Source: Bacteroidales bacterium M7
GTDB taxonomy: Bacteria > Bacteroidota > Bacteroidia > Bacteroidales > Muribaculaceae
NCBI GenBank assembly: GCA_001689515.1
Contig: LUJR01000039.1
Span: 109,611-173,610 of the forward strand
Reading direction: 5' to 3'
DNA: 64,000 nt
The notes beneath the pieces were generated by a model that did no database searches, was not told the origin of the DNA, and saw only the letters and a program-made list of their open reading frames with translations. Of the stretch, positions 45,949 to 55,573 are shown one piece after another (the stretch's first letter is position 1; the number at the start of each line of letters is the position of its first letter). Position numbers and translations under genes: made by a program.

Positions 45949-46469
45949 AAGTCGTAAATCAATGTCGGTACAATCAACAGCAACAAGGCTGCCAGCATGA
46001 ACACTCCGATCAGCTCCTCTACTGAGAGCCGTGCCTTGACTGTCGTAGTCTTTTTGGTATCTGTTTTTTTATCCTCCGATACAGAACTTGTCACTCCTGA
46101 TGCAGCAGACGCGGAATTGTTTGCGTACCCGGATCTTTTATTATGCGCTTGATGCTCTCGCGTCTTACTCCGCTCAGTCCCCGAGAGCTTTCGGAGCTGG
46201 CCGGCAGCGTCCCATTCAAATGTCAACGTCCAGTCAGATTCATGCTCCACGGTCGTATCTATGCTGTCACTGTCCGATATGCTGACATCTGACGAAGCCG
46301 TAGCCGTTACGCCCACGGAATCTGTGGTCTCAGTCCTATGCACTTTATTTTCGGACACTGACGAACGGGACGCTTTGCATCCCGCCCAAAGCAGCAGTGA
46401 CGGAATCAGCATACAAACTGCAACCAATATCGCGGCTAAAGATCTTTCATGCTTTCTTCTCATCTTCAT
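45924..46469 (-). CDS. Candidate unimolecular spanin (lipoprotein with C-terminal TM)
   Basis: A 181-aa protein. The N-terminal signal ends in a lipobox-like WAGC (Cys30), giving an outer-membrane lipid anchor. A Ser/Thr/Asp-rich extended middle crosses the periplasm. A C-terminal membrane helix (LIGVFMLAALLLLIVPTLIYDLW) is followed by a basic tail. Two anchors at opposite ends are the hallmark of u-spanins such as T1 gp11, which fuse the membranes at the end of lysis. The start overlaps the holin gene by 23 nt. The function is inferred from topology and place. Confidence 0.65.
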   Translation of the reverse strand: MKMRRKHERSLAAILVAVCMLIPSLLLWAGCKASRSSVSENKVHRTETTDSVGVTATASSDVSISDSDSIDTTVEHESDWTLTFEWDAAGQLRKLSGTERSKTREHQAHNKRSGYANNSASAASGVTSSVSEDKKTDTKKTTTVKARLSVEELIGVFMLAALLLLIVPTLIYDLWKRYKTK

Positions 46470-46914
46470 TCTCTGATTTGATTGCATCCATGGCAGCCTT
46501 GGCAATAGCTTTGCCGAGGTCATCATAATTGTCAAGTATGATACCCATGGTTTTCTCAGCCTTGCGTATCTCCGCCTTCTCATGTGTACTCTCAAATATC
46601 GACTTCCACTCACAAAATATGTTGAACGAAGCCATTGCCAAAGTCAACACCGGGAGCGGCACCAGACTGCACACGAGCATATCCACCAACGACAGGCATA
46701 CCATCGGCGGAAAATACTTGGCAGCTTTGGCGCAGGTCATCTTATAACCTTTGGAGGTTGTGGCGATACGGGCCTTGCGGGCTTTCCGCACACCGCACAC
46801 AAAATCCACAGCCATCGCCACAACTGTAGCTACATAGGCGATAAACATCCAGGCTGCATGAGCCTGAAATGGCGTAAAATCAAAATTGCCGAATATCGGA
46901 TCTAAAAATTCCAT
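46447..46914 (-). CDS. Phage holin
   Basis: A 155-aa membrane protein with about three hydrophobic segments (AAWMFIAYVATVVAMAVDFVCGV; FPPMVCLSLVDMLVCSLVPLPVLTLAMASFNIF). The linker is basic (KARKARIATTSKGYKMT) and the tail is a charged coiled coil, all typical of Bacteroides phage holins. The Met of MEFLDPIF is preferred over the longer frame. It should form the pores that release the GH24 endolysin. Confidence 0.8.
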   Translation of the reverse strand: MEFLDPIFGNFDFTPFQAHAAWMFIAYVATVVAMAVDFVCGVRKARKARIATTSKGYKMTCAKAAKYFPPMVCLSLVDMLVCSLVPLPVLTLAMASFNIFCEWKSIFESTHEKAEIRKAEKTMGIILDNYDDLGKAIAKAAMDAIKSENEDEKKA

Positions 46915-47218
46915 TGCGAAACGGTTTATAATGCAAAAATACACCACACGCACCGCCGAGCATAGGACAATCAAACCGTCAGAAAATCCATAAAATCCAT
47001 TTTGCTCTAAAATTTGCAATACATCTGTTTTCCAGCCATTTATCATCTTGCAAAAATAAAAATCCAAAATCCGACACTATGCGCAGAGTGCGACACACTC
47101 TGAATCGCGCCAGTGCGCACCGGTAGCCAAATGGTGAAATATGAGTAACCGGCAGCCGTCATCACGACGGCCACTGGCTCCAACAACCAAACTAAAAGTA
47201 ACAAATGGCTAATAGCTT
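46915..47218 (-). other. Non-coding gap between terL and holin
   Basis: About 300 bp with two hairpins: CAGAGTG/CACTCTG (47084-47102) and GCCGTC/GACGGC (47155-47171). Neither has a T-run, and no consensus promoter is clear. The gap separates packaging genes from the lysis-portal block and may hold a processing or terminator site. Confidence 0.4.
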
Positions 47219-48937
47219 TCAGCGACTCTTGCCTTCAAGCCAGGAGTCTACCGCCACCGCCACACCAGGCACGGCAGACACAGACTCTGGACGTGAGGCT
47301 GCGATCCAGTCAGTACGCATCATAAGGTATTTGAAGGCATCGGAGAAATTGGTCGACAGTCGTGGCAGCTTCTTAGGCTCAAGTTTCTCAGTGCGCTTGA
47401 CCTTTGCCACTATTTTCTGCGCACCCCGGTATTTGATTTCAGCACGTGCGCCCTCGATACTGCTGACCATCTCGGCGCAATTGACAGCATCCACCAACAG
47501 CCGGGGCAGACGGTTGTTATGTCCGTCCATAAGCTCATACATGAAATTATACTCTGCATTCTGCTTGATTACAGCCTGGTCTCGGCTTTTGAGATTGACA
47601 GTCCAGCCAGTACGCGATCCGTCAGCTCTGCGCTCTACCATCTGCTTGAACTTGCCAGCCATATCCTCTCCCTGCTTGGCATAGTTATTGCCGGCACGGT
47701 CATAATAGAGATTAAGCACCTTATGGCGGTGTGGGTTGAAGAACTCTACGAACTGGTCGGCAAGTTCCCTTAGCCAAGCCGGGGGCAGCGCATAGAAGTT
47801 GCAATGCACCCGGTATGATGTCCCGCCATCCTGACCTATGACCAATGACATCATATTGCCGAAGTCCATGCCGCCATCTATGGCACAGTCAGGATCAAGA
47901 TAACGTAAATCGCGTGATGTAGCAGCAGGCAGACCGTTTGCCGTGCCGTCAAAATATTTATGTCTCTGATCAAACAGAGTGTAGAAACGCATTTCCCGTT
48001 TAAGCGACGGGCGCATGCCCACGACACTTTTAAGGAACTCAGGCCGCTCGAGAGCTCCGTTATACAGTCGTTCGATATAACCAGGAGTCAATATGTCTAT
48101 ATTGGCAAAACTCGAGAGATTTACGAAATAGGTCTGCCCTTTGCGCAGCTTCACCAGAGCTTTGTCATAATATGCCAGATCATTCTCAAGCGATGCGATA
48201 ACTGACGGAGCTGCCGGCTCATCCATATGCTGCATGGCGGCATATCGTTTCAGCAGCTCATTGCGCACGGAGGCTGCCTGTACTATACGTAATATCCGTT
48301 GCGGATCCATCTCCCCGGCATAGCGGAAAAACCAGTCATATTCACCCTCCGTCACATCAGGCATATCGGTTGTGATAGTGACACCACCATAGAGGTGACA
48401 ACCGCCGTATGCTATGGCATTGCCACGAAGTACAGGCATCACCCGGGCTGCACGAGCATCAGAGGCATATTTAGCTTCGTCAAAAAACAGATGCACCACA
48501 CTCTTGCCAGCCATCAGCGACGGATTATCCAGAGAGCCAAGAAACAACACCGCTCCGTTGTAGAACGAGTAACAGTATTTATAGTCGTCAACAATCACGG
48601 AACAACGCCTGACCCATTCATCCGGCGGACGTTTACCCTTTATATAATGCACACCTTCAATCCATCCCTGTAGCTTCCAACCGTTTTGGACGGCTGGCAT
48701 TATATTGTTAATCAGGTTGGAGTAGGTATTTGCCACTATGGCAAGTGGCGCACCCGGCATAAGCTCCACGCTCCTGCGGGATCTGCGCGATATAATCACT
48801 GTGGATTTGGCAGTACCACGTCCGGCGACAGCCACAAGATTAGTCGTGTCAATCCAGTCGAGCGTCATCATGGCAGCAGAGCCATACATCAGGGCGGTGC
48901 GGTCATTATTCTTCGGATTCGGCAAACTCTTTTGCAT
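47219..48937 (-). CDS. terL: Terminase large subunit
   Basis: A packaging motor of about 572 aa. Walker A (GRGTAKST, about residues 39-46), Walker B (VVHLFFDEAK), and a nuclease domain with the acidic motifs DGGMDFG and LYYDRAGN. It docks on the portal and cuts and pumps DNA into the prohead. The chosen Met (MQKSLPN) overlaps the preceding gene by 32 nt; a Met 18 nt further upstream is possible. The region NDRTALMYGSAAMMTLDWID before Walker A is family-like and should be kept. Confidence 0.9.
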   Translation of the reverse strand: MQKSLPNPKNNDRTALMYGSAAMMTLDWIDTTNLVAVAGRGTAKSTVIISRRSRRSVELMPGAPLAIVANTYSNLINNIMPAVQNGWKLQGWIEGVHYIKGKRPPDEWVRRCSVIVDDYKYCYSFYNGAVLFLGSLDNPSLMAGKSVVHLFFDEAKYASDARAARVMPVLRGNAIAYGGCHLYGGVTITTDMPDVTEGEYDWFFRYAGEMDPQRILRIVQAASVRNELLKRYAAMQHMDEPAAPSVIASLENDLAYYDKALVKLRKGQTYFVNLSSFANIDILTPGYIERLYNGALERPEFLKSVVGMRPSLKREMRFYTLFDQRHKYFDGTANGLPAATSRDLRYLDPDCAIDGGMDFGNMMSLVIGQDGGTSYRVHCNFYALPPAWLRELADQFVEFFNPHRHKVLNLYYDRAGNNYAKQGEDMAGKFKQMVERRADGSRTGWTVNLKSRDQAVIKQNAEYNFMYELMDGHNNRLPRLLVDAVNCAEMVSSIEGARAEIKYRGAQKIVAKVKRTEKLEPKKLPRLSTNFSDAFKYLMMRTDWIAASRPESVSAVPGVAVAVDSWLEGKSR

Positions 48938-49595
48938 CGGCGAGCATCTTATCAAGCAGGTTTCGTTTCAATATGCCGGCATCCTCCTTTGCCTGTCGGC
49001 GCACATTATCCGGCACATCCGGTATGGAGTCGATGAAAGCCTCAAGCTCCTTACGGTCTACATCCGGCGCACCCATGGATGCGGCATCAGTGGTGTATAT
49101 GACCATGGTGGCAGGATTCAGCAGCTCATCGGGGATTGACGGAGCTACTGCATCATAGCATCCTCTGAGTTTGGCAGCCTCTTTATAGAATCCTCTGGCA
49201 TCCTTGAAATGCCCGGTAGCAGCTGCCATATCGGCAAGTTTCTCAAGACGGTCGGCATAAAAATTGCTCCATGCACGGGGAGTAACGTCATCCTGAGAAT
49301 AAAAAAAGTTAAGAGAATCAGCATATACCTTACGTGCCATCCAATCAGACAACCCATAGGCATCGGACTTGAGCAGCTTTATAATCCCGGCTTTGGTTAC
49401 AATCTTTTGCCCTCCCGCATGGGTCATTCTGGCACGCAAACCGCGCACCAGTTCCATCAGGGAGTAATATTCCCGTTCGGCAGGTGTCAGGGCATCAAGC
49501 GTATGCGTAGACAGGATCCGCTCGATACCGGCTCGTGTCACCCCATCAAAATCAATTCTTGATGGGCGAGGTTTAGAGGGAAAGTTCATCATCAT
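48906..49595 (-). CDS. Unknown protein before terL
   Basis: A 229-aa, mostly helical protein (LTPAEREYYSLMELVRGLRARMTH, then GLSDWMARKVYADSLNFFY). Direct overlap with both neighbours (23 nt upstream, about 32 nt downstream) links it with packaging. It could be part of the small terminase or a scaffold; no motif decides. Confidence 0.6.
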   Translation of the reverse strand: MMMNFPSKPRPSRIDFDGVTRAGIERILSTHTLDALTPAEREYYSLMELVRGLRARMTHAGGQKIVTKAGIIKLLKSDAYGLSDWMARKVYADSLNFFYSQDDVTPRAWSNFYADRLEKLADMAAATGHFKDARGFYKEAAKLRGCYDAVAPSIPDELLNPATMVIYTTDAASMGAPDVDRKELEAFIDSIPDVPDNVRRQAKEDAGILKRNLLDKMLADAKEFAESEE

Positions 49596-49941
49596 CGGCA
49601 GCTGCTATCATTTCACGGAAACGGTTTCGGTCTTGATATTTCATCAATGTCTGTAAAGCCTGCAAGTTTCCTCCCTCAGCTGATTCAAATGCCGTCAACT
49701 GAGGCTTTGCAAGCCCGTAAGCACGACCTTCTGCCATAAGCCGTCCTATGCGTGACAACGGTTTACGAGCCATTTCCACAAACAGGTCTATGTCTTTTTG
49801 TGGAAGTTCAAGGGCACGGGCTATGTCCTGAGGAGACAGCCCTGTAGCGGCAAGTTTTCGCAGATCGTCAAGCTGCTCATCTGCGAAAACTATACCGTCA
49901 TACAGCTGCGGAGTCCTTATGTCATCTACTCTGTCAGACAT
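49573..49941 (-). CDS. Small terminase-like HTH protein
   Basis: A 122-aa protein with a helix-turn-helix-like segment (LRKLAATGLSPQDIARALELPQKDIDLFVE), then a helical region (NLQALQTLMKYQDRNRFREMI). Small terminase subunits have this layout and lie just before terL, here with one gene between. Assignment is inferred. Confidence 0.55.
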   Translation of the reverse strand: MSDRVDDIRTPQLYDGIVFADEQLDDLRKLAATGLSPQDIARALELPQKDIDLFVEMARKPLSRIGRLMAEGRAYGLAKPQLTAFESAEGGNLQALQTLMKYQDRNRFREMIAAADDDELSL

Positions 49942-50086
49942 GTAAATCGTTTTTCAAGTTCTGCTATAACAACGGCTATACGGCGCATCTGATAACCGGC
50001 TTCGGATCGGTCACACGGCTTGCATCCCGGGCGGGACAGATATGACATCATCCGAAAGCGATATTTCCGCTGCCGGGCAATCTCGG

Positions 50087-50878
50087 CTAATATTTTTTTT
50101 TACGATTCTCCATCTCCGATTTCAACCTGTAAAGGCGATCGGTCCAAGAAGCAACGCGCATGTCTGCGCTGTCTTTTTCCTCAGAAGTCCCAGCAGACTC
50201 TGACGCTTTCTGAGCCTTGCGCAGATTAGTCCGTGCCGAGTGTATTTTTTTCTGAAGCTCGAGGTCAGAGAGCGTGGATGGATCCTCAGCAGACATAGCC
50301 TCCTTGATTTTGTCAAGTTCACCCAGAAGCTGTCCTGTAGACCTGTAATGCTCGAGCTCACGCCATGCCATGCGGTTAAACAGGTAGTCATCAATGACGG
50401 CTTTGGATTCTACAGTCATCAGATCCCCGTCACCGGCAGCTACGAGTTTCCGATGATTCTCCCTGTAACGATCCAGGGCAGAAAACATATCATTGACCAG
50501 CACTTTCAACACGTCCGGACAGTCAGGCTCGGAAAGGAAAGGGAAACGCTCTCTGAAACGCAACTTTTTCTGCACATCAGGAGCTACAGGCTGCAACGGG
50601 ACATGATGACCTGTTAAAACCAAACATCTATAGTCTGATGCAGCTGTCATAACACTTTTGCCAGAGGCAGCAGCCATACGAGGCAGCCCGGCGAACTCGG
50701 ACATCGTAAGCCCGGCGAGCTTACGCAGTTCCTCATTGAGAATATCACGATTGCTCTGTGATTCATCCAGAGCAAAACGCCTCGCCAGCATCCTGTTCGT
50801 GCCATATCGGGCATACAATGCCACTCCGTCACGGTAGAGGCGTGGACCTTTCAGGTAATCTGTAATTTCTTGCTTCAT
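50087..50878 (-). CDS. Unknown protein at the start of the packaging operon
   Basis: A 263-aa helical protein with a C-terminal coiled coil (LSDLELQKKIHSARTNLRKAQKA, then WTDRLYRLKSEMENRKKK). It is the first gene after a strong terminator and a TATCTTTG promoter box, heading the terminase operon. No family recognised. Confidence 0.6.
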   Translation of the reverse strand: MKQEITDYLKGPRLYRDGVALYARYGTNRMLARRFALDESQSNRDILNEELRKLAGLTMSEFAGLPRMAAASGKSVMTAASDYRCLVLTGHHVPLQPVAPDVQKKLRFRERFPFLSEPDCPDVLKVLVNDMFSALDRYRENHRKLVAAGDGDLMTVESKAVIDDYLFNRMAWRELEHYRSTGQLLGELDKIKEAMSAEDPSTLSDLELQKKIHSARTNLRKAQKASESAGTSEEKDSADMRVASWTDRLYRLKSEMENRKKKY

Positions 50879-50899
50879 ATGTCAGAAATCTGTATGTCA

Positions 50900-50907
50900 C
50901 AAAGATA
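50900..50907 (-). promoter_or_regulatory. -7 box of the packaging operon
   Basis: TATCTTTG on the minus strand, about 15 nt before the predicted transcript start of the 263-aa gene. No good TTTG lies at the usual distance, so a phage activator may be needed. Confidence 0.5.
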
Positions 50908-50941
50908 ATCCACACATTTACGCCGCCATAGGACACAAAAA

Positions 50942-50971
50942 AATGCGCCCGGCTTCACAACCGGGCGCATT
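50942..50971 (-). terminator. Terminator ending the capsid operon
   Basis: An 11-bp GC-rich stem AATGCGCCCGG/CCGGGCGCATT with an 8-nt loop and seven T on the minus strand. It separates the capsid-tail-tube block from the terminase block. Confidence 0.88.
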
Positions 50972-51027
50972 CCATTCCTATAAATCCAATAATCAACTAT
51001 GAAAAACTCCTAAACTATGCAGTAATT

Positions 51028-51840
51028 TCAAGCGGGATTGTAGCGGTCGGTCTCGATCCACACGACACTGTCGGCAGATGTCGCAAAGGCACGGAGTGTC
51101 AGCTGTGCACCGTTCTCACCGACGAATGTCTTGCCGTCACGGAGCATCAGCGAGCCTCCTGACACTACTGTAGGGGCACTGGATGCTCCACCGGTGCCGA
51201 GCAAGGTCACGACAGAGCCGTGCTGACCGCCCTCTATGACGGATATGGCAGCCGAGCCTGACAACTGGTAGCAACCGTCGGCGGTGTAAACCACCTTGGT
51301 GGCATCTGCTTCCACCACGCCCACGGCTTCTTCGCGGGGCAGTGTGCCCTCGTAGATACCGATGTCGTCACCACGGCTGATCTGGGCGAAAGTTATCTCA
51401 TTGATGGTGCTTTCGCCGTTGGCTGTCAGCGAGGGTGTCAGCACACACGGATTGCAGGGCGAACCGATTATATCGGCTGGGCGGCCGTTGCAGTAGCGCA
51501 TCACCACGATAACCTTGCGGTTAAGGTAGTTGGCTTTGAACTCGCGCACCTCTATGCTGTTACCGGGATGGTTGCCCTTGAGCTGCGGTTTGAAACCTAC
51601 CTGGTCGGTGTCGCCCTCGGCAGCTGATGTAACCTCGGCAGTGCCGGGTGTGACATACAGGCTGATGGCATAACGGTCAGGGAGCAATACGATGTCTCCG
51701 GCAAGTTTCACGCCGCCGGCATCGCGTGGAGGAAAATATGCGATGTCCTCCACATCGATAATATCTATCTCATCGCGCATCTGCAATGCTATGCCCGGAC
51801 TGCCGGGCGCACGATGCACTGAAACTTTGCAGTAATCCAT
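51028..51840 (-). CDS. Candidate major tail or head-decoration protein
   Basis: A 270-aa beta-rich protein. The N-terminal domain (DEIDIIDVEDIAYFPPRDAGG, then DRYAISLYVTPGTAEV) resembles tail-tube proteins. The C-terminal domain of about 80 residues (GSVVTLLGTGG, then KTFVGENGAQLTLRAF) is similar in pattern to repeats in the neighbouring 218-aa protein. It is the last gene before the capsid-operon terminator, consistent with an abundant structural protein. Confidence 0.5.
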   Translation of the reverse strand: MDYCKVSVHRAPGSPGIALQMRDEIDIIDVEDIAYFPPRDAGGVKLAGDIVLLPDRYAISLYVTPGTAEVTSAAEGDTDQVGFKPQLKGNHPGNSIEVREFKANYLNRKVIVVMRYCNGRPADIIGSPCNPCVLTPSLTANGESTINEITFAQISRGDDIGIYEGTLPREEAVGVVEADATKVVYTADGCYQLSGSAAISVIEGGQHGSVVTLLGTGGASSAPTVVSGGSLMLRDGKTFVGENGAQLTLRAFATSADSVVWIETDRYNPA

Positions 51841-51898
51841 ATTGGTGGTTTTTAAAGATTAGAAAAACAGGGAGGGGCTACATGCCCCTCCCCGAGGC

Positions 51899-52555
51899 TT
51901 ATGAGCGTGAAACTTCGTGTATGGTCTCGGCATTACCCTTGACGAGCTTGATCGATGCACCGTCTTTGAGGCTGATGTCTGCTGTAAGCGCAAACTTGTC
52001 ACCCTTCTTGATAGTGGTTACATTCGCGCCCTTGCCGTTACCATATAGGGTATAGACCACTCCGGGAGTCATACCCGCTATGTCTGTAATCTCGGTGGGC
52101 TGGGTGTTGACACCACACACAAACTCGTTGGAGCCGGTGAAGTCAAGGGCTGTCGCATCAGGTGCAATCTGGAGCGCGGGTCCTGATGCTGTAGCGCGTC
52201 CCAGCTCGATAAACTTACCGTCGGCACGTTTCATCAGGGTGATGGTGTCCCCTACTCCAGGCTGCCATGCGGCCGACAGCAGCGAGAACACCCCGGCTAC
52301 GGAAATCTTGACACCATGACCGCCGGCAGCACCGCAACGGAGACTGACAACTTCTCCCACCTTGGCATCAGCTATGTCAGTAATCTCGAACTCGGATGTG
52401 TTGCGCACCGTCGATACTGAGCGGTGGAGAAGCACCGAGGGGTTTTTATCCGGCTCGGCAGCGATATAGTCGGTCATGCCGCGGTCGTACTCGTTGGTCC
52501 AGATGAGCTGACGAGAACCGTCCATCTCCTCTTTGCTCTCGTATTTGAAGCCCAC
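51899..52555 (-). CDS. Capsid-associated protein with duplicated domain
   Basis: A 218-aa protein consisting of two similar beta-rich halves: TSEFEITDIADAKVGEVVSL and QPTEITDIAGMTPGVVYTLY open the two copies, and both end in strands like TITLMKRADGKFIELGR. It lies 3 nt after the major capsid gene. A decoration or head-stabilising protein is likely. Confidence 0.55.
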   Translation of the reverse strand: MGFKYESKEEMDGSRQLIWTNEYDRGMTDYIAAEPDKNPSVLLHRSVSTVRNTSEFEITDIADAKVGEVVSLRCGAAGGHGVKISVAGVFSLLSAAWQPGVGDTITLMKRADGKFIELGRATASGPALQIAPDATALDFTGSNEFVCGVNTQPTEITDIAGMTPGVVYTLYGNGKGANVTTIKKGDKFALTADISLKDGASIKLVKGNAETIHEVSRS

Positions 52556-52558
52556 GAC

Positions 52559-54079
52559 CTACGCCTGTAGGCTCTCTTTCCATAGACTCCACACCTTGAG
52601 CGTCCAGTCCTGTTGCTCAAGCTGGAACTTGAGCATCTCGCCGGCTGCCTGCTCATAGGTCTTGAGGTTGCCGTCAAACGTCCAGATGAGACGGTGGTGG
52701 CTGTCGGCGTTTGGCACAGAAACGATTTTGACGTTGGGATATTCCCATACATACATCACGCCGGCTTTATAGTCCATGTTTTTACCGTTGTGGGTCTCAA
52801 GCCACTTATGGTACCATGGGATCATGTGGGAGGGCATGTAGAGCACGATACGTCCAGTGTCGCGCCACTCGGCGGGGATCATTGAGGTGCCTCGGTAGAG
52901 CACTTCGCCGATATTGCCGGGTGTGATTTCACCCAGTTCGAAAGGCTTGATCTGATACACGGTGCGCCCTGTATGTCCGCCGTCGGGAGTGAAATCGATA
53001 TAACCTTCTATGCGCTTGCGGATGTATTCGTAGAGACCATCGGCAGCTTCGTTGGCACGTCCGGGAATGCCGGGCGTGGGATTCTTGCGCACACCGTTTA
53101 CGCGGCGCTGTTCACGCTCGTTGTGGAGCTTCTCTGCAACACGTGCAAGCAGGTATTCGATAAACGACCACTTGATAGCACCGGACCCCTCGCGGTTGAG
53201 CGAACCGATCCAGCTGCGCTCGAGAGTCTTCATGTCGGTAAACAGATGCGTGAACTGCACTCCGTACATGAGCAGGGTTTCGGTATCAAACTCGAATTTA
53301 CCCTTTACGAGCTGCGAGAACTGCGAGCCTACGGTGTTTTCGGGCTGCGACATCTCACCGAGCCATATGGATGTCAAGGTATCCATGTGCTGATGACCGC
53401 TCTCGAGCGGGAACAGCTTCTCAAGCGACGGCAGCGTGGCGATATACGACTGTAAGCGATCACGCCACGGAGTGCGGTAGAAGGCACCGAGGTCATCGTT
53501 GAGACGCCTGTAGTCGATAGAGCTTTCAAGCGGAGCAGCGACGACCATCACACCCTGCTGGGCGAGCATGGCGGCGCGGGCACGGGCATTGTACGGACGG
53601 TCAAGGGCAAACATATCGCCCTTGAGTCCCATCAGCTGTTTGGTGTCGTTGACATCTACAGCATCAGCTGGCGCTTTGACTCCGGCGGTAAAGTCCGGAA
53701 GCTCCGACAGTGCGGCGATTTTGTCCGTGAGGGTCTTGATACGTGTTTCAGCCTCGCCAAGCAGTTTGGCATCAGCAGCCTTGCTCTCCTTGAGAGCAGC
53801 CACTTCGGCGGTCTTTGCGTCAAGATTGGCGGTCAGCTCTGACAGCAGCCCAGACATGAGGGCTATGCGTTTGTCATCCGGATCATCGGCGGCACGGCCT
53901 TCCGTGTCTGTCTCCTTGAGGGCTGCCACCACTCTGTCTACGAAAGGTTGACCAAACCCGTAGCCGAGCAGAAGCTGCTTTTCTTCGGCGGTGAGGAATT
54001 CATTACCGTCATCACCTTTGCTGAAGGCATCAATGTGGAGTATCGCCTTGATAGCAGGGAAAAAATTCTTTATATCCAT
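52559..54079 (-). CDS. Major capsid protein (HK97-like, with scaffold-like N terminus)
   Basis: A 506-aa protein. The first 140 residues are charged and coiled-coil rich (LSELTANLDAKTAEVAALKESKAA split by heptads), like a fused scaffold or delta domain. The rest is a mixed fold with the late segment RDTGRIVLYMPSHMIPWYHKWLE typical of capsid P-domain strands. It follows the S49 protease, which would remove the N-terminal domain during maturation. Confidence 0.75.
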   Translation of the reverse strand: MDIKNFFPAIKAILHIDAFSKGDDGNEFLTAEEKQLLLGYGFGQPFVDRVVAALKETDTEGRAADDPDDKRIALMSGLLSELTANLDAKTAEVAALKESKAADAKLLGEAETRIKTLTDKIAALSELPDFTAGVKAPADAVDVNDTKQLMGLKGDMFALDRPYNARARAAMLAQQGVMVVAAPLESSIDYRRLNDDLGAFYRTPWRDRLQSYIATLPSLEKLFPLESGHQHMDTLTSIWLGEMSQPENTVGSQFSQLVKGKFEFDTETLLMYGVQFTHLFTDMKTLERSWIGSLNREGSGAIKWSFIEYLLARVAEKLHNEREQRRVNGVRKNPTPGIPGRANEAADGLYEYIRKRIEGYIDFTPDGGHTGRTVYQIKPFELGEITPGNIGEVLYRGTSMIPAEWRDTGRIVLYMPSHMIPWYHKWLETHNGKNMDYKAGVMYVWEYPNVKIVSVPNADSHHRLIWTFDGNLKTYEQAAGEMLKFQLEQQDWTLKVWSLWKESLQA

Positions 54080-54105
54080 GTGTAAAGAAAAATAATGAGT
54101 GTTTA

Positions 54106-54987
54106 TTATGGTTGGTTAAACTCTTCTTCTATCTGGGACTTTATACTCTCGGCAAGAATCCATGTGACAGCGTCATCCAGTCCACCCTTCTGATCCACTA
54201 TGCCCATGCGCAGAGCTTCGTCAGCGTAGAAAGTGGCACCACGATAAAGGGGCGATGATTCGTCATATTCTATGCCCGTATTAGCAGCAACGCTTTCACA
54301 GAATATCCGTTGGATTCTCTCAAGCTTCTCCTTTATCAGCGTTTCGTCCCCTTTCTCCCACAGCTGGCGGTAGGCTACATTTTTGAGATCGGACGTGTCG
54401 GGATATATATCGCGGTAATCTATGCCGTTGGTCTCATAGAATTTCTTGAGACCGAAAAATGACATCATCGTGCCGACACTGCCGACTTCGGCAAGCTTGG
54501 AATCTACAAAAACACGGGATGCTGCCGTTCCGATCCAGAAATGGGCAGAACACATCGACCCTTCGCACACTGTAGCAACAGGCTTGGGTGCCGTTGCTAT
54601 CATGGAAGCCAGACGGTCAACATGCGATGCCATACCACCGGGTCCGTCTATGCGGAGAATAATCCCTATAATCTTGGGATTGCTAAAAGCCGCCTCCAGA
54701 GCATCGATGACATGTAACGTCACCCATGAGTAAAGGAAGCCTTCAAGTCTGATGACGGCAACTGTATTGTCTGGAAGAGCCAGATCGTCAAGATGCCATG
54801 AGCTGCTGCATGTATTGGCAGCAGTGGCGTTAATAACACTCGTGGGCAGATCCGCACCCTGGAGCATGCGGTCCACGACATCAAGGCGACCGCTCGTCAC
54901 TGCCGGAAGGATCACGCCCATCAAGTGGGCATATTCACGGGCGCGTACACAACACGCCCCATTTATGAGAGACTGTAGTCTTTCCAC
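54106..54987 (-). CDS. Prohead protease, S49/SppA-ClpP type
   Basis: A 293-aa serine protease of the SppA/ClpP fold. The substrate-binding strand (IIGILRIDGPGGM-like, here IIGIILRIDGPGGMASH) is followed by the nucleophile region EGSMCSAHFWIGTAASRV and SVGTMMSFFGLKKF. As first recognisable enzyme of the head cluster it should process the capsid N-domain. It lies 26 nt before the capsid gene. Confidence 0.85.
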   Translation of the reverse strand: MERLQSLINGACCVRAREYAHLMGVILPAVTSGRLDVVDRMLQGADLPTSVINATAANTCSSSWHLDDLALPDNTVAVIRLEGFLYSWVTLHVIDALEAAFSNPKIIGIILRIDGPGGMASHVDRLASMIATAPKPVATVCEGSMCSAHFWIGTAASRVFVDSKLAEVGSVGTMMSFFGLKKFYETNGIDYRDIYPDTSDLKNVAYRQLWEKGDETLIKEKLERIQRIFCESVAANTGIEYDESSPLYRGATFYADEALRMGIVDQKGGLDDAVTWILAESIKSQIEEEFNQP

Positions 54988-55043
54988 TGCGATAAATCTT
55001 TTTATCGCAAATTAAGTCTCTATAATATGATGTCACAAGGACG

Positions 55044-55466
55044 TTACGGCTTCAATATCAGATTGGGATGCGTGTCAACCCCTGTAAGCGATAGCGAGAT
55101 ATAACCGTTGCAAATTTCACATGTCAAATTAAGAGGATGCTCAGGAGAACCGCACACACGGGCTATCCCTCTGCCGTCCCTGAACACTGCCACACAATCT
55201 GTCAGAGACATAACTCTCAACCGTTGCATCATATGCACCCCTGTATCTGCCACATTAGCTGCAACGGTTTTCTTGTAGCCTTCGGAGCTGCTTTCATCAC
55301 GGAAAGTCAGGGAGCCCGGGACTATGGGAATTTCCATCACATCCCCTGCCAGGCTGATGTCAGCAGTACGGTATGACTCTGCAAACCAGCATATGCTGCT
55401 CAACGGCAACAAAGCAAGCTCACATGGTACGGTCAACGCCATCGACATGTTTATTTCATTATTCAT
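55044..55466 (-). CDS. Unknown head-cluster protein
   Basis: A beta-rich protein of about 140 aa (MEIPIVPGSLTF, MQRLRVMSLTDCVAVFRDGRGIARVCGSP). The Met at MNNEINMS is chosen; the open frame extends 22 codons further without a better signal. It precedes the protease and may be a minor head protein. Confidence 0.55.
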   Translation of the reverse strand: MNNEINMSMALTVPCELALLPLSSICWFAESYRTADISLAGDVMEIPIVPGSLTFRDESSSEGYKKTVAANVADTGVHMMQRLRVMSLTDCVAVFRDGRGIARVCGSPEHPLNLTCEICNGYISLSLTGVDTHPNLILKP

Positions 55467-55573
55467 AACAGTTTGATTTTTAGCGACATCCTCATTTTTT
55501 CCGCGAAATATCCCTTCGGGAGGACAAATCAAGGCACTCGGTGAGTAATATTTTTGTGGCGATTTAAATGTTT

